In this document: piece by piece, positions 52,501 through 62,410 of the stretch | How positions within the stretch are numbered: position 1 is the first letter of the stretch | Layout: each line of letters starts with the position of its first letter | The notes under the pieces: model-generated | What the model saw: the letters and a program-made list of their open reading frames with translations, nothing else | Databases searched by the model: none | What the model was told of the DNA's origin: nothing | Assembly (NCBI GenBank): GCA_029448655.1 | Contig: JACCLO010000007.1 | Coordinates: 2,790,001-2,854,000, forward strand | Length of the DNA stretch: 64,000 bases | Reading direction: 5' to 3' | DNA from: Wolfiporia cocos | Taxonomy: Eukaryota > Basidiomycota > Agaricomycetes > Polyporales > Phaeolaceae | Position numbers and translations under genes: made by a program

Positions 52501-53635
52501 GGACGCGCTCCCCTTCTCGCAATGCTCGGTAGACTTCATCACGGACCTCCCCCGAGTGGGGAAATACAACTCGATCATGGTCATCGTTGACCACGGACTA
52601 TCCAAAGCAATATCCTTGACCCCATGTGACAAAACCATCACCAGCGGAGGAGCCGCCGACATCTTCCATCGGCAGATCTACTCAAAGTGCGACCTCCCTC
52701 GAAAAATCATATCAGACTGAGGTCCCCAGTTCACTTCAAAGTTTTTACAAGCTCTCTGCAAACTCCTAGAAATCGAATCCACCCTGAGCACGGCATATCA
52801 CCCACAGACTGATGGACAGACCGAACGAATGAACCAGAAAATAGAAGTCTACCTGCGCATCTATTGCATGAACGACCCATGGCTCTGGGTTGCCAGACTC
52901 CCAGACGTAGAATTCGCCCACAACATGCGAAGGACCGAAAGAGGGGTAGCCCCCACAGAAGTCATCATGGGATACATCCCACGAGGACTGCCCGATGTGG
53001 ACAGGCCGGTGCAGGTACCCGCTGCCAAAGAACGGATGAACAGTGTCAGGGAAGCGAGAGAAAAGGCCCTTGCCGCACACGAGCTGGCCCAAAAACGGAT
53101 GGCAGGACGGTCCCTGTACGACTTACCCAAGTTTAGCAAGGGGAACAAGGTTTGGCTCAACGCCAAGAATCTCCATCTTCCATACAAATCACGGAAGCTC
53201 ACCTCAAAAAGGGAAGGGCCGTTCACCATCAGCGAGAAGCTCGGGGTTGTGACATACAGGTTAGCCCTACCACCCCAATGGAAGATACACCCGGTCTTCC
53301 ACGCCTCACTACTGAAGCCGTTCAATGAGACAAGGGTGCACGGGCCCAATCACACGAAGCCACCCCTGGACTTAGTCGAAGGTCACGATGAGTACAAGGT
53401 TGAATCCATCCTAAACCAAAGGCAACATTGGGGGAAGAAGCAGTACCTCGTCCACTGGAAAGGTTACCCATCCGCTGACAACTCCTGGGAGGACGAAGCA
53501 AACGTAAAGAATTCTCCTGACCTTCTGAAGGACTACAAAAGTCGACAGAGGGGAACTGGGATCCGTCAAGTCAAAGAAACAATATGTCGTCACCTCAGCC
53601 TACGCCCAACCAGTCCGGCCGTCCTGCAGCCCTGA
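49560..53635 (+). pseudogene. pol: pol of element B, dUTPase between protease and RT
   Basis: Protease with ALIDSGAMSSLIH (49689-49727); dUTPase 50085-50450 (AVGYDLYAS, GAGVIDPDYHGEV, GMRIAQIIF, RGFSSTD); RT 50601-51500 ([21 protein letters not shown] at 51222); RNase H about 51640-51990 (ETDASQFTLGAVL); integrase about 52310-53030 (CVVCQQMK, SVDFITDLP, DGQTERMN); GPF-like region; chromodomain about 53390-53540 (YKVESILNQRQHWGKKQYLV). In-frame TGA codons: 50565, 50859, 51803, 52397, 52718. A one-base deletion near 51340 shifts the frame. At 52718 the motif reads SD*GPQF where A1 has SDRGPQF, and at 50859 FI*PSKSP where A1 has YIRHSKSP, so both are Arg CGA-to-TGA changes. In dUTPase motif II, A1's APRS is ASHS, so the Arg is lost as well. 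It is dead, but the layout is clear. Confidence 0.92.
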
Positions 53636-54352
53636 CCCTGCAGCGGTCCCTCGCCATCCACATGGGATACCAGACAGGCAGGTCTTACGGGTGCTCTGAC
53701 GAAGCCCACCTCCGCACCTGACATGCGCTCACCTGGCATAGGTCTGACATCCTGCCCGGCAGTCACTCAACCCCCTGGATCAATCAATTTGAGCTCGTAC
53801 AGGAGCTCACCACCATCTTCGACGACTACCAAGACATCACGGAGCGCCTTGTCCAACTCAAACGGACAGTCCTCTGGCAGAGGCAGTGGCTGGGGCAGAA
53901 TATCGAACAGTGGATCGACCACCTCGTGGCGTTGACACCCTTGCGACTCCACCGGGAGTTCAACAAACGGGAAGAAGGCCTGCATCGACCACCCCGTCAG
54001 CGAAGCCCCCTCCCTCCGATGCCCTCCTGGTTACTCGACGACGATGAATTGGCTCAAATTGCAGAACCATATGATTTTATGGAATACCGCTCTCTGGTAC
54101 CTCACGATGCTCCCCATGCGACCTCCACCACAGGAGCTCAACCTGGAGAACCAGAGGGCCCTGCTCCTCATTCACGAAGCCACGAACGATGCCCAGTTCA
54201 AGCGGGGCCAAGCCGTGCTGGGCCTGCCACCCCACCACCCACTGCCCCAGCTAATGATGAAGCCGGTCGATGATCTCCATCAGTTGAGATCATCAGCCAA
54301 GAGGAGTGGGAGCAAGGCTGCGACACCTGGGACGACCCCCTACTCAGCCTAC
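53584..54352 (+). pseudogene. extra ORF after pol in element B, unrecognised
   Basis: It starts at ATG 53584, overlapping the end of pol by 52 bp in another frame, and reads about 250 codons with two TGA interruptions (53719, 54271), both where CGA is plausible. The product would have a helical, Gln/Leu-rich middle (FELVQELTTIFDDYQDITER, LWQRQWLGQNIEQWID), then a Pro-rich and acidic part (PSWLLDDDELAQIAEPYDF, EEWEQGCDTWDDP). Past the solo LTR, 54913-55236 gives a Ser/Thr/Pro-rich stretch in a shifted frame that may be its end. No known domain; the position recalls env-like or accessory ORFs, but no membrane segment is visible. Confidence 0.55.
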
Positions 54353-54910
54353 TGACACAAACTCACAGGTTTGTGGGACCCTGGCTACAGGGGAGTCCCT
54401 AGACGTCCTACAGGGCGGTGTGCTAACCGCAAGGCAGCCAGTCGGCTGTATCCCCAAGGGGGAACTCCTAAGGCAACCAAGAGGGAAGACACACAGACAA
54501 GCAAGTCGTGGAGGGCCCCCGGGGCAGAGACGCACACAAACGCAGATGAGAAAGGAGCCTAAGCTCAGTTGTCGAGAATCCTAAAGATGGGGAAGTAAGT
54601 CCCCATCTTGTCGTACTTATACATGGGGAGCTGACCAGTAATGGTCGCCCTAAAGTCGCGGCCTGTGCGCAGTAACTAAGAGGGCACATGATAATGTAAC
54701 TACCTGTAATGACATGTGACGGTGTGACCCTAACGTGAGTACCTAAGGCGCGCGCTACCCTACAGCGCTAACCTACAGTCATATGATCTAGACGGAGTCC
54801 TGGATAGACGCGGAGGTGGCTGAGGATCATGGAAGCGCGCGCGCACCTAGCGGCGCCTATAATACCTGCAGCGAGGGATGTTACGTATCCTCTAAGGAAA
54901 GTTTGTGACA
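54353..54910 (-). mobile_element. solo LTR, family D, inside element B
   Basis: CCTAC on both sides (54348-54352, 54911-54915). Palindrome AAGATGGGG-AAGTAAGT-CCCCATCTT at 54584-54609 beside an inverted TATA (CTTATACATG). Younger than element B. Confidence 0.9.
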
Positions 54911-55281
54911 CCTACCCCGATGGCTCTGAGAGCGTATATGGGTCCACCACCACCACTAGCGGTACGAATTCGGAGACTACCTCCGCGACGTCCCCTCAGC
55001 CCGATCACCACCCCGACCATCTGAGGCAGACCCCTGCCGAGGATGTGGCAGCCCCTACCACTGGGTCCTCGACTGCCCCGACTATCACTGCCCCACGTGT
55101 CGAGTATCTCAGCCAGGGCATCAGTGAGGGGAATGTGCGCCCTACCAGCTCTGGGTCCCTCCACCCCTGCCTCCTCTCCCCGATGGAGATGCAGGGTATA
55201 ACGACCCCAACCCTGAGGCCCTTTGAGTGGCCGTGATGCTTGGATTTCATCGAGGGCGATGAAGGCTTGAGGGGGGGGTGA

Positions 55282-55820
55282 TGTTACGGTCCGTACACGA
55301 TTATCTGAATATCTTTGATGCCTCGCTGGAGAAGGGGACTTAGCATTCAACCGCAGTATCACTCGATTATTTCTAGGGTTCCCTGTTCAACCAGCGACCC
55401 TCGTTTCATGTACAACAGCCCTATGCCCATGGCTTCGCAGCGTATCAGCTTCTAGTTGATATCTTGTGTCTAACCACAGGACTTCTATGTTTCAGCCACT
55501 GTTGCGCGCAACCGCAACGTTTCAGCTTAGTTATCTTAACGTACTAGCCTTATGGACTTAGTGGTAGCAGTACCAAGGACACTATGATCCCGATTGCCGA
55601 ATTGTAGTATAAAAACCTGTTGTAAATACCGGTCGAGTTCCTCAGCTTGACCTTGTTGGATTACAAGGATCTTATACTCGTTCTCAAAGACTTAATCAAT
55701 TAAGTCTACCACTAGTATATCAACACTCAACTCCGCTGAGTCCGACGAGTAGTGCACTACTCAATACACTGAGTAACTCGACTTGGTTATTTCAGCTGAA
55801 CGGATATCCGATCCGTAACA
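55282..55820 (+). repeat. 3' LTR of element B
   Basis: TGTTACGGTCC...GATCCGTAACA, 539 bp, same length as the 5' LTR; differences cluster in the first 100 bp and at CpG sites. Confidence 0.9.
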
Positions 55821-56007
55821 CCTATAAGTGGCATTATAGACCGCTCCCCCAAAAGGGCTACCAGCTATTTATGCAGTTCATATTCCCATGCTTGGCGCCT
55901 CTGTTGCGCTGTAGTATTCTGTGTGGTACTTTCCTAGCCATAGCTCCGTAATGTCACTTTTAGGATTAGATATATTCCCAACAGGGAGCCTAGAATATTC
56001 TGTGACA
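55821..56007 (-). repeat. partial LTR related to the TRIM family
   Basis: CCCAAAAGGGCTACCAGCTA, GTTCATATTCCCATGCTTGG and the end ATATTCTGTGACA match the TRIM LTR at 12138-12373 in the same relative orientation. The other part of this LTR is not found on the left side of element B, consistent with a rearranged junction. Confidence 0.65.
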
Positions 56008-56033
56008 CGGGGATAAGGCCTTATGCACCATAT

Positions 56034-56638
56034 TGTCACAAGAATGTAAGTATTACCTCATTCCCTCGTATATAGGCCAAATACATGGCAAGTCCCCACA
56101 CTATGGGCCCAAGGGCGCCCCCTTAAAGCCCTTAAAGGCTTCTAGCCACCCTCGTGCCCCTTACTGGACGCGTAGGGCCTTAGGTACACAGTCAATAGAT
56201 AGACACGTGACCGGAACGCGTAGGCAGGTGACTGCGTATGCGGCACCTGCTTATACTATATACCCTGCTAAGCCCTTATGGCTTAGCAGCTTTGGTTACC
56301 ATCAGCCAGGCTTGATGCCAGGCTAATTCCCAGCCTCTGTCCCAGCCCCTGAGCTGAGCACAGGCCCATACTTCAGGGCCGGTAGTTACTCAGTAGTTAC
56401 CTGGCCCCTCACGTATATACTCCCTCATCTGAATTCACTAGGACTTCAGACTATTGATAGTCATTTGGACCTAGAAGGTCCCCTGATCCCCTCCTTGTGT
56501 GATACCCCCTACTGCTTCTTGGTTACCACCTAGTCGGCGACCTCTGCTACAACGACGTAGCATGTCCTTGTAGGTCTATGCCCCGACACACTGGGGCATA
56601 CGTTTAGGGTCCCTCACCCTGTGAGTCGTCTTGTGTCA
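56034..56638 (+). mobile_element. solo LTR, 605 bp
   Basis: TGTCACAAGAATG...GTCTTGTGTCA with CATAT on both sides (56029-56033, 56639-56643). TATATA at 56414; palindrome TCTGAA..TTCAGA (56428-56450). Confidence 0.9.
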
Positions 56639-56643
56639 CATAT

Positions 56644-58398
56644 GAGCATGCTATCTTGACCGTTGCTGAGATACAATCTGTTCAGACTCTTCTGGACGAG
56701 TACATGATCTGTATTTCAACTATATAGGTGGGTTATTGACCAACCGGTCAGCTCCTACCTACGTCCACAAGTTCGATGAGCGTGAGCTGTACACACTGGA
56801 TCTTTGTAAAGTCATCCTCATCATTTGCTCGGTCTTCAACCTTCCAAATGGACAGATTGTTGTACAAGTGTGAATGTTGTGGACCAATCTTGATCTAGGC
56901 CTGGGACTACATCAAGGCCATCTCATTGGCTGGGAGATAGTTTCCATGTGCACCGGTACCTCTGGCCGGATCGAGGAGTCCGTTGGCTGTTGTCGCCACT
57001 ACCCCTCTCTCAATTCACAGCTGCCTGTGATCTGCTTGCTTGGGATCACTGCATCTGACTCTGCTGCACACCTTTTAATCCAATGGCAAAGCACAACAAA
57101 GCAAGCTCTGCACCACCTCTAACAGAGGCACAAAATGCGGTGGTCATGACCAAGCTGTGCGACTATCAGCAAGCGGCAACATATTCGGTGGAAAGAATGG
57201 AAATCTCAAACTCCCTCACCCAGGAGCTCAAAAGCAAGTTTGAGGACCTGAAAGAGGTGAAGGACTTTGTATTGGCAGCGGTGAGCGGATCTCCAACCTG
57301 TGAAGCATCACAGCCTTATGCTCAACCACAGAAAGTGAGGGAATGACTGAGGAACCATTCAAAAGCAGATGAAGGCCAGTCATCAAAGAAAGAAGTGCGA
57401 ATGGGAAGGAAGCTTTCAATGTGGAGACTGTGGGCCAAGGAACATCCAGACGAGGTGAATGGTGGACAGGCTAAGCTCATGGCAGAGTCAAATGGGGAGA
57501 ACATGGATATGGTTGTTCTCTGGGGCAGGGCAGCAGCGGAGCTTTGGAGTGAGCTGACAAAGGAGCAGCAAGAGGAATTTGAGGGACAGCTGAAGGGTCA
57601 TGGAATGACACTGGCAGCTGTAAATACAAAGTGAGTAGTTTGTGGCTCAACCTCCACAACTGCTGCAACTGCTGCAACTGCTGCAACTACCGCAACTGCC
57701 GCAACTGCCACAACTGCCGCAACTGCCACAACTGCTGCAACTGCCGCGACTACCACGACTGCCACGACTGCCCTGTCTGTGACCTCTGCGACCTTCACAA
57801 CTGCCACAACTGCGACCTTCGTGACCTCTGCAACTACTTCATAATGGCTGACAACCCTGCACAGAAAAATAGATCAGAAAGTGCAAAAGTGGTGCAAGAC
57901 ATTTGCAGATCAAATTGCAACTGAGCTTGGCGTCTGCACCCTTATTTTGACAGCATACCACAAGGACAGCCAAGCCTATGTTGAGCTGTGAGTCCCCAGC
58001 CTTCAGGATTATACTAGAGCTCCTGCCTTGGCAGCCATGACCTCAATGAGATCTTTGACTCTGCTCCCTCATTCAAAGATAGGGATGAGTGGGAGAAGGA
58101 CCTGTGTGGGCATTGGCAGACATACAGTCATGAGGTGCTTCTTGAGAGCAAGACGTCCCCAGCTTCCAATGATGAGGAGTCAGGAGATTCAGATGATGAC
58201 AGGAAGTTTTCATTGCCTGTTGATGAAGAAGGATTTCTGATCCTGCCTCCGTGTGACCCAAGAAAGTGGGTTTGTCTGCCTAGGATATGGCAAGTAATCA
58301 GATCATTTCTCAACAGGCATTACTGTGAGTGGTATCTTCTTCAAAGAATTCTGATCATGTTGCTGAGCTCTGATCAGAGCTGGCATGTGGCGCATCTG
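56644..58398 (+). pseudogene. hypothetical gene, decayed, interrupted by solo LTRs
   Basis: Exon-like blocks: GLLTNRSAPTYVHKFDEREL, then LDLCKVILIICSVFNL (about 56732-56870); QNAVVMTKLCDYQQAATYSV (from 57083); KLSMWRLWAKEHPDEVNGGQ (about 57410) to 57634; KIDQKVQKWCKTFADQIATE (about 57868); and DEWEKDLCGHWQTYSHEVLL (about 58090) to 58398. The order resembles large uncharacterised proteins repeated in mushroom genomes. The frame reads on into the sequence after the LTR at 59284 (SDHACPWCLMASEPYSLF, ending near 59348), where another LTR starts. A low-complexity array lies at 57650-57835. Confidence 0.5.
57650..57835. repeat. low-complexity array of CNACNGC words
   Basis: About twenty repeats of the 9-mer AACTGC(C/T)(A/G)C with drift (AACTGCTGC, AACTGCCAC, GACTGCCAC). 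It resembles the array at 46622-47060 and is probably within an intron or a variable coding stretch. Confidence 0.8.
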
Positions 58399-59284
58399 TG
58401 TCACAGATTATATCTGTTTCCTACAATTTCCTTGCTATTTCTAGCAATTTATCCCATTTGTTAGCTCAATATCAATGCTTTACGCTAGTTGACGCCCTAC
58501 GGCCTCATCTAGCACGTGACCTTATCTTATCTAAGATAGTATCTTATACCTGTAGTTACATCTCATCTTATCACGTAGTAACACAAACCTTATGGCCGGC
58601 ATACCCCCTCAGGGGTATGGCTCGATCGTCATCGACGGCCAATACCGAGTAGCTATCTCATCGAGCTCTAGCCCTACGCTTACGTAACTCGGATACCATA
58701 ACCATGACTACTACAGTACACCATTACCGGTTACAGCACGTCACGTGCTTCACTGTAGCGCCTTACAAACCGCATAGTCATATATCAAGACATACCCCGG
58801 TCGGTGTATGACTCAGTCATCACATGTCTAAGACCACCCAATCACCTTGCCGCCATTACTGGTCGGTAATCACATGCCTATGTAGTATGCCCTATGCCCT
58901 GCGGCCCTATTGGCCGCAATACTTATGACACCACTTTGCTATCTGTAATAGAGGTATCATTAGTCCTACATCATAGTACCAAGGGTCCTAGCCCTGATGT
59001 ATATATACCGTACTCTGAGTCGCTTAGGACTCAGACTAGTTAATTTCGACGTCCACTGTCTATAACCCCCTTTGTAGTACCTGCAAAGGTCTACTTAGGT
59101 TTCCACTGCTATACTTAAGCCCTAGCAAGGCCCAACTCAGTACCTCAACTATACTTGCTTAGACTCTCTAGTCTTTGGTCCTTATAACAGACCATTGACC
59201 CTATCACTGAGCCGCCTTCTTGCCCAACCTTAGCCATTCAGCTATAAGCAAGACCCTTAGGCATATCAAGTTAGTTCTGTGTCA
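58399..59284 (+). mobile_element. solo LTR, family E, 886 bp
   Basis: TGTCACAGATTAT...TTCTGTGTCA with ATCTG on both sides (58394-58398, 59285-59289). TATATA at 59000; palindrome TCTGAGTC-GCTTAG-GACTCAGA at 59014-59035. Confidence 0.95.
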
Positions 59285-59348
59285 ATCTGACCATGCCTGT
59301 CCCTGGTGCTTGATGGCAAGTGAGCCGTACAGCCTCTTTGATGACAAC

Positions 59349-59489
59349 TGTTACGGATCGGATATCCGTTCAGCTGAAATAACCAAGTCGAGTTACTCAG
59401 CATATTGAGTAGCGCACTACTCGTCGGACTCAGCGGAGTTGAGTGTCGATATACTAGTGGTAGACTTAATTGATTAAGTCTTTGAGAAC
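59349..59489 (-). mobile_element. family B LTR, inverted, split by element A2
   Basis: It begins TGTTACGGATCGGATATCC, the reverse complement of the end of the family B LTR, and runs for 141 bp until A2 starts. The remainder should lie beyond A2, outside the window. Confidence 0.85.
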
Positions 59490-59580
59490 TGTCACAGATT
59501 TGGGACATGCCACTGTATTTTTACCTATTTATCTGGTATTTCTACGACCTTGTAGACATTTACGCTGCTAAGCGCCCGTC

Positions 59581-60230
59581 TGTTACGGGTCGAATACCCG
59601 TTTGTATATTCGAGTCGCGAATATAGATCGTTCTTCTGCACGTAGGCACGTCGCCGTATGCAAGGCAAATACTCGTTAGATGCCTTCGGGTCCTAAGTGA
59701 AGTCCTTAGGAGATCGGTTAATATCTTAAGTCCGAGAAGTCAGTGTGCACTTCGAGGACTTAGTCGTTCGATTGCTCGAGTGAGAAATACTGAGCGTAGT
59801 TTCCTACGTTTGAGAACGAGTATAAGACTTCTTGTTTGTACAACAAGGTCGAGCTGAAGAGCTTCGACAATAAGTACATGAGCTTTTATACTACGCTAAG
59901 TTTCAGGGGTCAAGTTCGTCCCAGATGTCACTGCTACTATCTACGCTATAGTACTAAACGTTTGATAAGTATGTAGTGATATGTCTGAAACGATAGATAG
60001 AAATGATGATGGCGGTTGAACGCCATCTGTCAGCTAACGAATGATAAACATGAAACGGGGACAGAGTTGGATCTGTCAAAAGTGAAACACGCCCTACATG
60101 CTAATACAACTGGGGATACGCTCAGTAGAGTCACGAGTAGCCAGGGGGTTGGTTGTGCAACAAGTCCCTGTATCGTATTCGCCCGGTGGTGAGTTCTGTC
60201 GATATTCAAAAAATTAAAATAACCGTAACA
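59581..60230 (-). mobile_element. solo LTR, family C, inside the A2 LTR
   Basis: CCGTC on both sides (59576-59580, 60231-60235). It starts TGTTACGGGTCGAATACCC and is the inverted counterpart of 3925-4554. On the minus strand it keeps the GTCGAAG..CTCGAC palindrome and AGCTCGACCTT. Confidence 0.95.
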
Positions 60231-60373
60231 CCGTCTACACGTACACGCAACCAAACAACACGTACACAACGCGGTATACGTCCACTTGTCATAACAACAC
60301 GTACATAACACGCTCGTACGCGTCAATGACTCAGCGGACTAACCTCCGGTGTCACGCGCCTTACTCATATCCC

Positions 60374-60950
60374 TGTCACAAACTTACTTGTTTGTGAGGA
60401 CCTGCGCTGCAGGGGAATCCTAACGTGCCTAACGAGGCATGTGTGCGACCACGACAGCGGTGACCGGGTCGGCTGTACCAAGGGCGAACCCAACCCGAGG
60501 ACTCCTAGCGGCGACATAACATGGCGGCACACAGTCAAGCGAGACAAGAGAGGCCCCCGGGGCAGAGACGCATCACGCGCATAGCAAGAAAGGGGCCAAG
60601 GCCCAATGACTAGAATCTCAAAGATGAGGGAGTAAGCCCTCATCGCTGCAGTATAAGTACATGTGTTGGAACGCTAAGTATCTAGCCTGCCCTACAGACA
60701 TGGCCTGTGCGCATGTAACGTAAGCGTGACCGTACAAGTAACGTAACATGTAACTATATGGTGACCTATCATGTGAGTACCTGGCACGCGCGCTGCCTGA
60801 CTAGCGCGCGCCTACTGGGTCAGGTGATCCTGGAGGTAACTAGGGCGCGACTGAGAGGAAACGTAAAGTGAGCGGGGCACGCGCGCGTGCAGCGGCGCCC
60901 ATACAACAATAGTAAGGGATGCTGGTACCCCCCAGGGGTGAACCGTGACA
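60374..60950 (-). mobile_element. solo LTR, family D, inside the A2 LTR
   Basis: ATCCC on both sides (60369-60373, 60951-60955). It starts TGTCACAAAC and ends AACCGTGACA. Palindrome GATGAGGG-AGTAAG-CCCTCATC at 60623-60644, a compensated variant of the one in the copy at 54353. Confidence 0.95.
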
Positions 60951-61417
60951 ATCCCGATACTGGGCTATGTCAGTACAATTGGATAAGCGGCCCGCTCGTT
61001 ATCACATGCCACTGCCCTTACTATTACTCATATCCCGATACCGGTATATAAGAATCACATGCATGGCTTACTAACGTAGCTACAGCCACTTCCACAACAT
61101 GGACCTACGGTCCAAACAAACGTTCTTACTGGTGCGGCCATTACCGGCGCACATGGTCTATTGTAGTTTACGACTTAGCTGTATTAGTTATGTCTGCGCA
61201 CAGACCGTCTTCATGTTTGGCTCCCTTACTGGTAACCAAACAAAGCATGTATATAAGTAGGGCTATCACCACGGATAAGCCTTAGATTTGTTCTCTGCAT
61301 TCGCACAGTCACATTTCATCTCTGCTTGCGCCTACTAGTCCCCTCACCAACCTCCAGCAACTCCTTCAAGTCGCCTATAAGGTTATAGAGTGAGTCCCAC
61401 AACTAGTTTGTGTCATA

Positions 61418-61428
61418 AGAACAAATCT
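61418..61428 (+). promoter_or_regulatory. predicted self-priming site of A2
   Basis: AGAACAAATCT, two bases after the LTR end (61415), pairs with AGATTTGTTCT at 61284-61294. Same 11-nt pair and spacing as in A1. Confidence 0.7.
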
Positions 61429-62410
61429 CCCCCTACCCCCGCCCTTGCGCCTGCGCTTGGGCCTGGGTTTCTATCCTACAGGGGCTATTGCTTGTTGCTG
61501 TGCACATCCCTACTCTTGACAAAGAGTTTGGGGTGATAGTTGAGATCTGGGGGATACATCGCCATCCTCGGCAGAGGATTGGCAACCAGGAAAGCCACAC
61601 CGCCTTTTTAGGTAGGAGGCCTACCTAACCCGGACTCCAGGGTCAAGGAGACACGGTCCTTGCTGACAAGCTTGGACTGTGAGTGGTTAAGACCCGCCTG
61701 TGGAGAAGAGGGGACGGTCTGCCTGTGCGCGCCCAACCCCCTGCCATGGCAAGCGTTGTTCAGCGCCCCATCGCTATCCACAGGGTCATCATTATGATGG
61801 CATGGGAATTTTCCAAAGCCGCCGCCCAGGCGTAAGGGCCCTGCTTTGAACCCGTCATGGGAAAAGCAGTGAGGGGGACCATCTTCGGATAATCCTGCCA
61901 AAGGACAAGTGCGGTAGCAACAAAACATAAGTCCTCCGGGCAGTTCGGCGTGCACGTCATGGGGTCAAATAGGGCAAAGGGGTACACTTGCGTGCCTTAG
62001 GGCTAATCCACTTACCTGTGGACGCGATGGTATTCCAATGTCCTGAAAAAGTCCCCGTGATAGTCTGTAGACGGCAACCTCATTGTTGAAGCATGGACAG
62101 GCTAAGGGATGTAAAATCCCAGCCACTTTCCGGCATCGTCCCTCCGGGGCGGTGTTGTGTATCCGAATCCCAATCATCTGACCCAGGAACCGGCCTGGCA
62201 GTCAGCAACTCTACCCCTGGAGTCGGCGCCTCTGACCGTTAGGGTCATGCGAATATCCGCGCCATCTCGGCACAGGGTTTGCGCGCAACATAAGAGTAAT
62301 TATGCCCCGTAGTACACCTTCTTTGCTCCTGAAAAGGAGTCCACTACCCTACCTTACATAATCCCTTCTTATTCCGTTCTTGGACGTATCACTGGGAAAC
62401 CTAGTTTCTC

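Larger units (their letters stand above)
47347..55820 (+). mobile_element. decayed Ty3/Gypsy chromovirus element B, about 8.5 kb
   Basis: LTRs of 539 bp each (47347-47885 and 55282-55820) differ by a scatter of mainly transitions. Inside are gag, pol (with dUTPase between protease and RT) and a further ORF, all with stops or shifts. A G-run (GAGGGGGGGGTGA, 55269-55281) precedes the 3' LTR. The flanks TTTAG and CCTAT are not a duplication, so the ends may come from two insertions joined by recombination. A solo LTR of family D (54353-54910) landed in the 3' part. Confidence 0.9.

Noticed and set aside
59490..61415. One very long novel LTR of 1.9 kb
   Set aside because: Two internal segments are bounded by perfect 5-bp TSDs and match other LTR families; removing them gives the normal family A LTR.
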